Shown one piece after another: positions 5,987 through 6,709 of a stretch of 6,709 nt of DNA. The notes beneath the pieces are model-generated. The model was not told the origin of the DNA, did no database searches, and worked only from the letters and a program-made list of their open reading frames with translations. A program made the position numbers and the translations under genes. Source of the stretch: an uncultured Polaromonas sp. GTDB lineage: Bacteria; Pseudomonadota; Gammaproteobacteria; Burkholderiales; Burkholderiaceae. Within the stretch, counting starts at the first letter, position 1. Every line of letters begins with the position of its first letter. Where the stretch lies: positions 1 to 6,709 of the forward strand of contig CAMLDT010000191.1 of assembly GCA_946479075.1 (NCBI GenBank). Direction: 5' to 3'.

Positions 5987-6709
5987 TCAATCCTTGGCGT
6001 AGATGTTCACGTCCTTGGTTTCCTTGATGAACAGCGTGCCGACGATGAAGGTCATGCCGGCAATGATGATCGGGTACCACAGGCCGTTGTACATATTGCC
6101 GGTCTGCGCCACGATGGCAAATGCCGTGGTGGGCAACAGGCCGCCGAACCAGCCGTTGCCGATGTGGTACGGCAGGCTCATCGAGGTGTAACGAATGCGG
6201 GTCGGGAACAACTCGACCAGCATGGCGGCGATAGGCCCATAAACCATGGTCACCAGCAACACCAGCCAGAACAGCAGGCCGACGGTCAGCAGCTTGTTGG
6301 TCTTGGCGGGATCGGCCTTGGTGGGGTAGCCGGCAAGTTTCAGGTCATCGGCAACGCCCTTCTTGAACGCAGCGATTTCTTTGGCAGACGCCTCGTCGAA
6401 CTTGAGGTTGACCACATTGCCGATGGGCGCCTCGACGGTTTTATCGCCGATCTTCACTACCGCCTTGGAACCCGCAGGGCCGGCAATGTTGTCGTAGCTC
6501 ACCGAGTTCTGCACCAGGTAACGCTTGGCGATGTCGCAGGAGCTGCGGAAGTCGATCTCTCGCGCCACAGGATTGCCCTGGAAGGAGCAGGACGCCGGAT
6601 CGGCCGTCACCGTCACACCGGCCGTGGCTTGCGCTTTGGCGAGGTCAGGGTTGGCGGCTTCCGTCAGCATCTTGAAGACGGGGAAGTAGGTGACCACGGC
6701 CAGCAGGCA
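5987..6709 (-). CDS. Major facilitator transporter, metabolite:H+ symporter (MHS) type, C-terminal part
   Basis: The frame runs in from the right edge, so the true start is outside; the GTG at 6697 is an internal valine. The 240 visible residues end at TGA 5987. They begin at the end of a membrane helix (CLLAVVTYFPVFK). A hydrophilic segment of about 125 residues follows, then three membrane helices: LLTVGLLFWLVLLVTMVYGP, WFGGLLPTTAFAIVAQTG and WYPIIIAGMTFIVGTLFI. The motif AAMLVELFPTRIRYTSMSLP and the ending ETKDVNIYAKD are typical of this proton-symporter group in the inner membrane. If the last three helices are TM10-TM12, the long insert is the periplasmic TM9-TM10 loop. It carries two cysteines (visible residues 41 and 58, in CSFQ and SSCDIAK) that could form a disulfide. 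Known family substrates include dicarboxylates, shikimate and betaines; the substrate here cannot be told. Confidence 0.93.
   Translation of the reverse strand, partial: CLLAVVTYFPVFKMLTEAANPDLAKAQATAGVTVTADPASCSFQGNPVAREIDFRSSCDIAKRYLVQNSVSYDNIAGPAGSKAVVKIGDKTVEAPIGNVVNLKFDEASAKEIAAFKKGVADDLKLAGYPTKADPAKTNKLLTVGLLFWLVLLVTMVYGPIAAMLVELFPTRIRYTSMSLPYHIGNGWFGGLLPTTAFAIVAQTGNMYNGLWYPIIIAGMTFIVGTLFIKETKDVNIYAKD

Noticed and set aside
5473..6027. A 184-codon plus-strand open frame spanning the small-gene region
   Set aside because: It overlaps three minus-strand genes or their spacers, has no good ribosome site and shows a low-complexity product.

Overview
The window is GC-rich, densely coded DNA of a kind typical of Betaproteobacteria. 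Protein resemblance points to order Burkholderiales, most likely Comamonadaceae (Polaromonas, Rhodoferax or Variovorax-like). That placement comes from recalled family resemblance, not from a search. No rRNA, tRNA, CRISPR array, transposase or phage gene is visible.

Layout, left to right. (1) Positions 1-3754, minus strand: the first 1251 codons of a very large UvrA-type excinuclease ATPase, cut by the left window edge. It holds one complete two-ATPase UvrA unit and then begins a second one, so it belongs to the tandem (double-length) UvrA group. A GC-rich hairpin repeat is carried in frame inside it at about 2941-3049. (2) A 174-base divergent intergenic region, 3755-3928. (3) Positions 3929-5041, plus strand: a secreted substrate-binding protein of the branched-chain amino acid ABC transporter type, with no permease or ATPase gene beside it. 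(4) After a 27-base convergent gap, three minus-strand genes: an uncharacterised two-domain 153-residue protein (5069-5530), a 53-residue single-pass membrane protein (5730-5891), and the C-terminal 240 residues of a metabolite:H+ symporter of the major facilitator superfamily (5987 to the right edge).

The genes do not form one obvious pathway: DNA repair, solute capture and solute uptake sit side by side. The only likely co-transcribed pair is the transporter and the small membrane protein behind it. Even there, a terminator-like hairpin with nine Ts lies directly against the small gene's ribosome binding site.

The most notable points are the tandem UvrA, the repeat turned into protein linker inside it, a Cys-to-Ser change in its first zinc module, the terminator-coupled small membrane gene, and the helically spaced CCGTCT repeats upstream of the uncharacterised gene. 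I saw no clear evidence of a wholly new multi-gene system.
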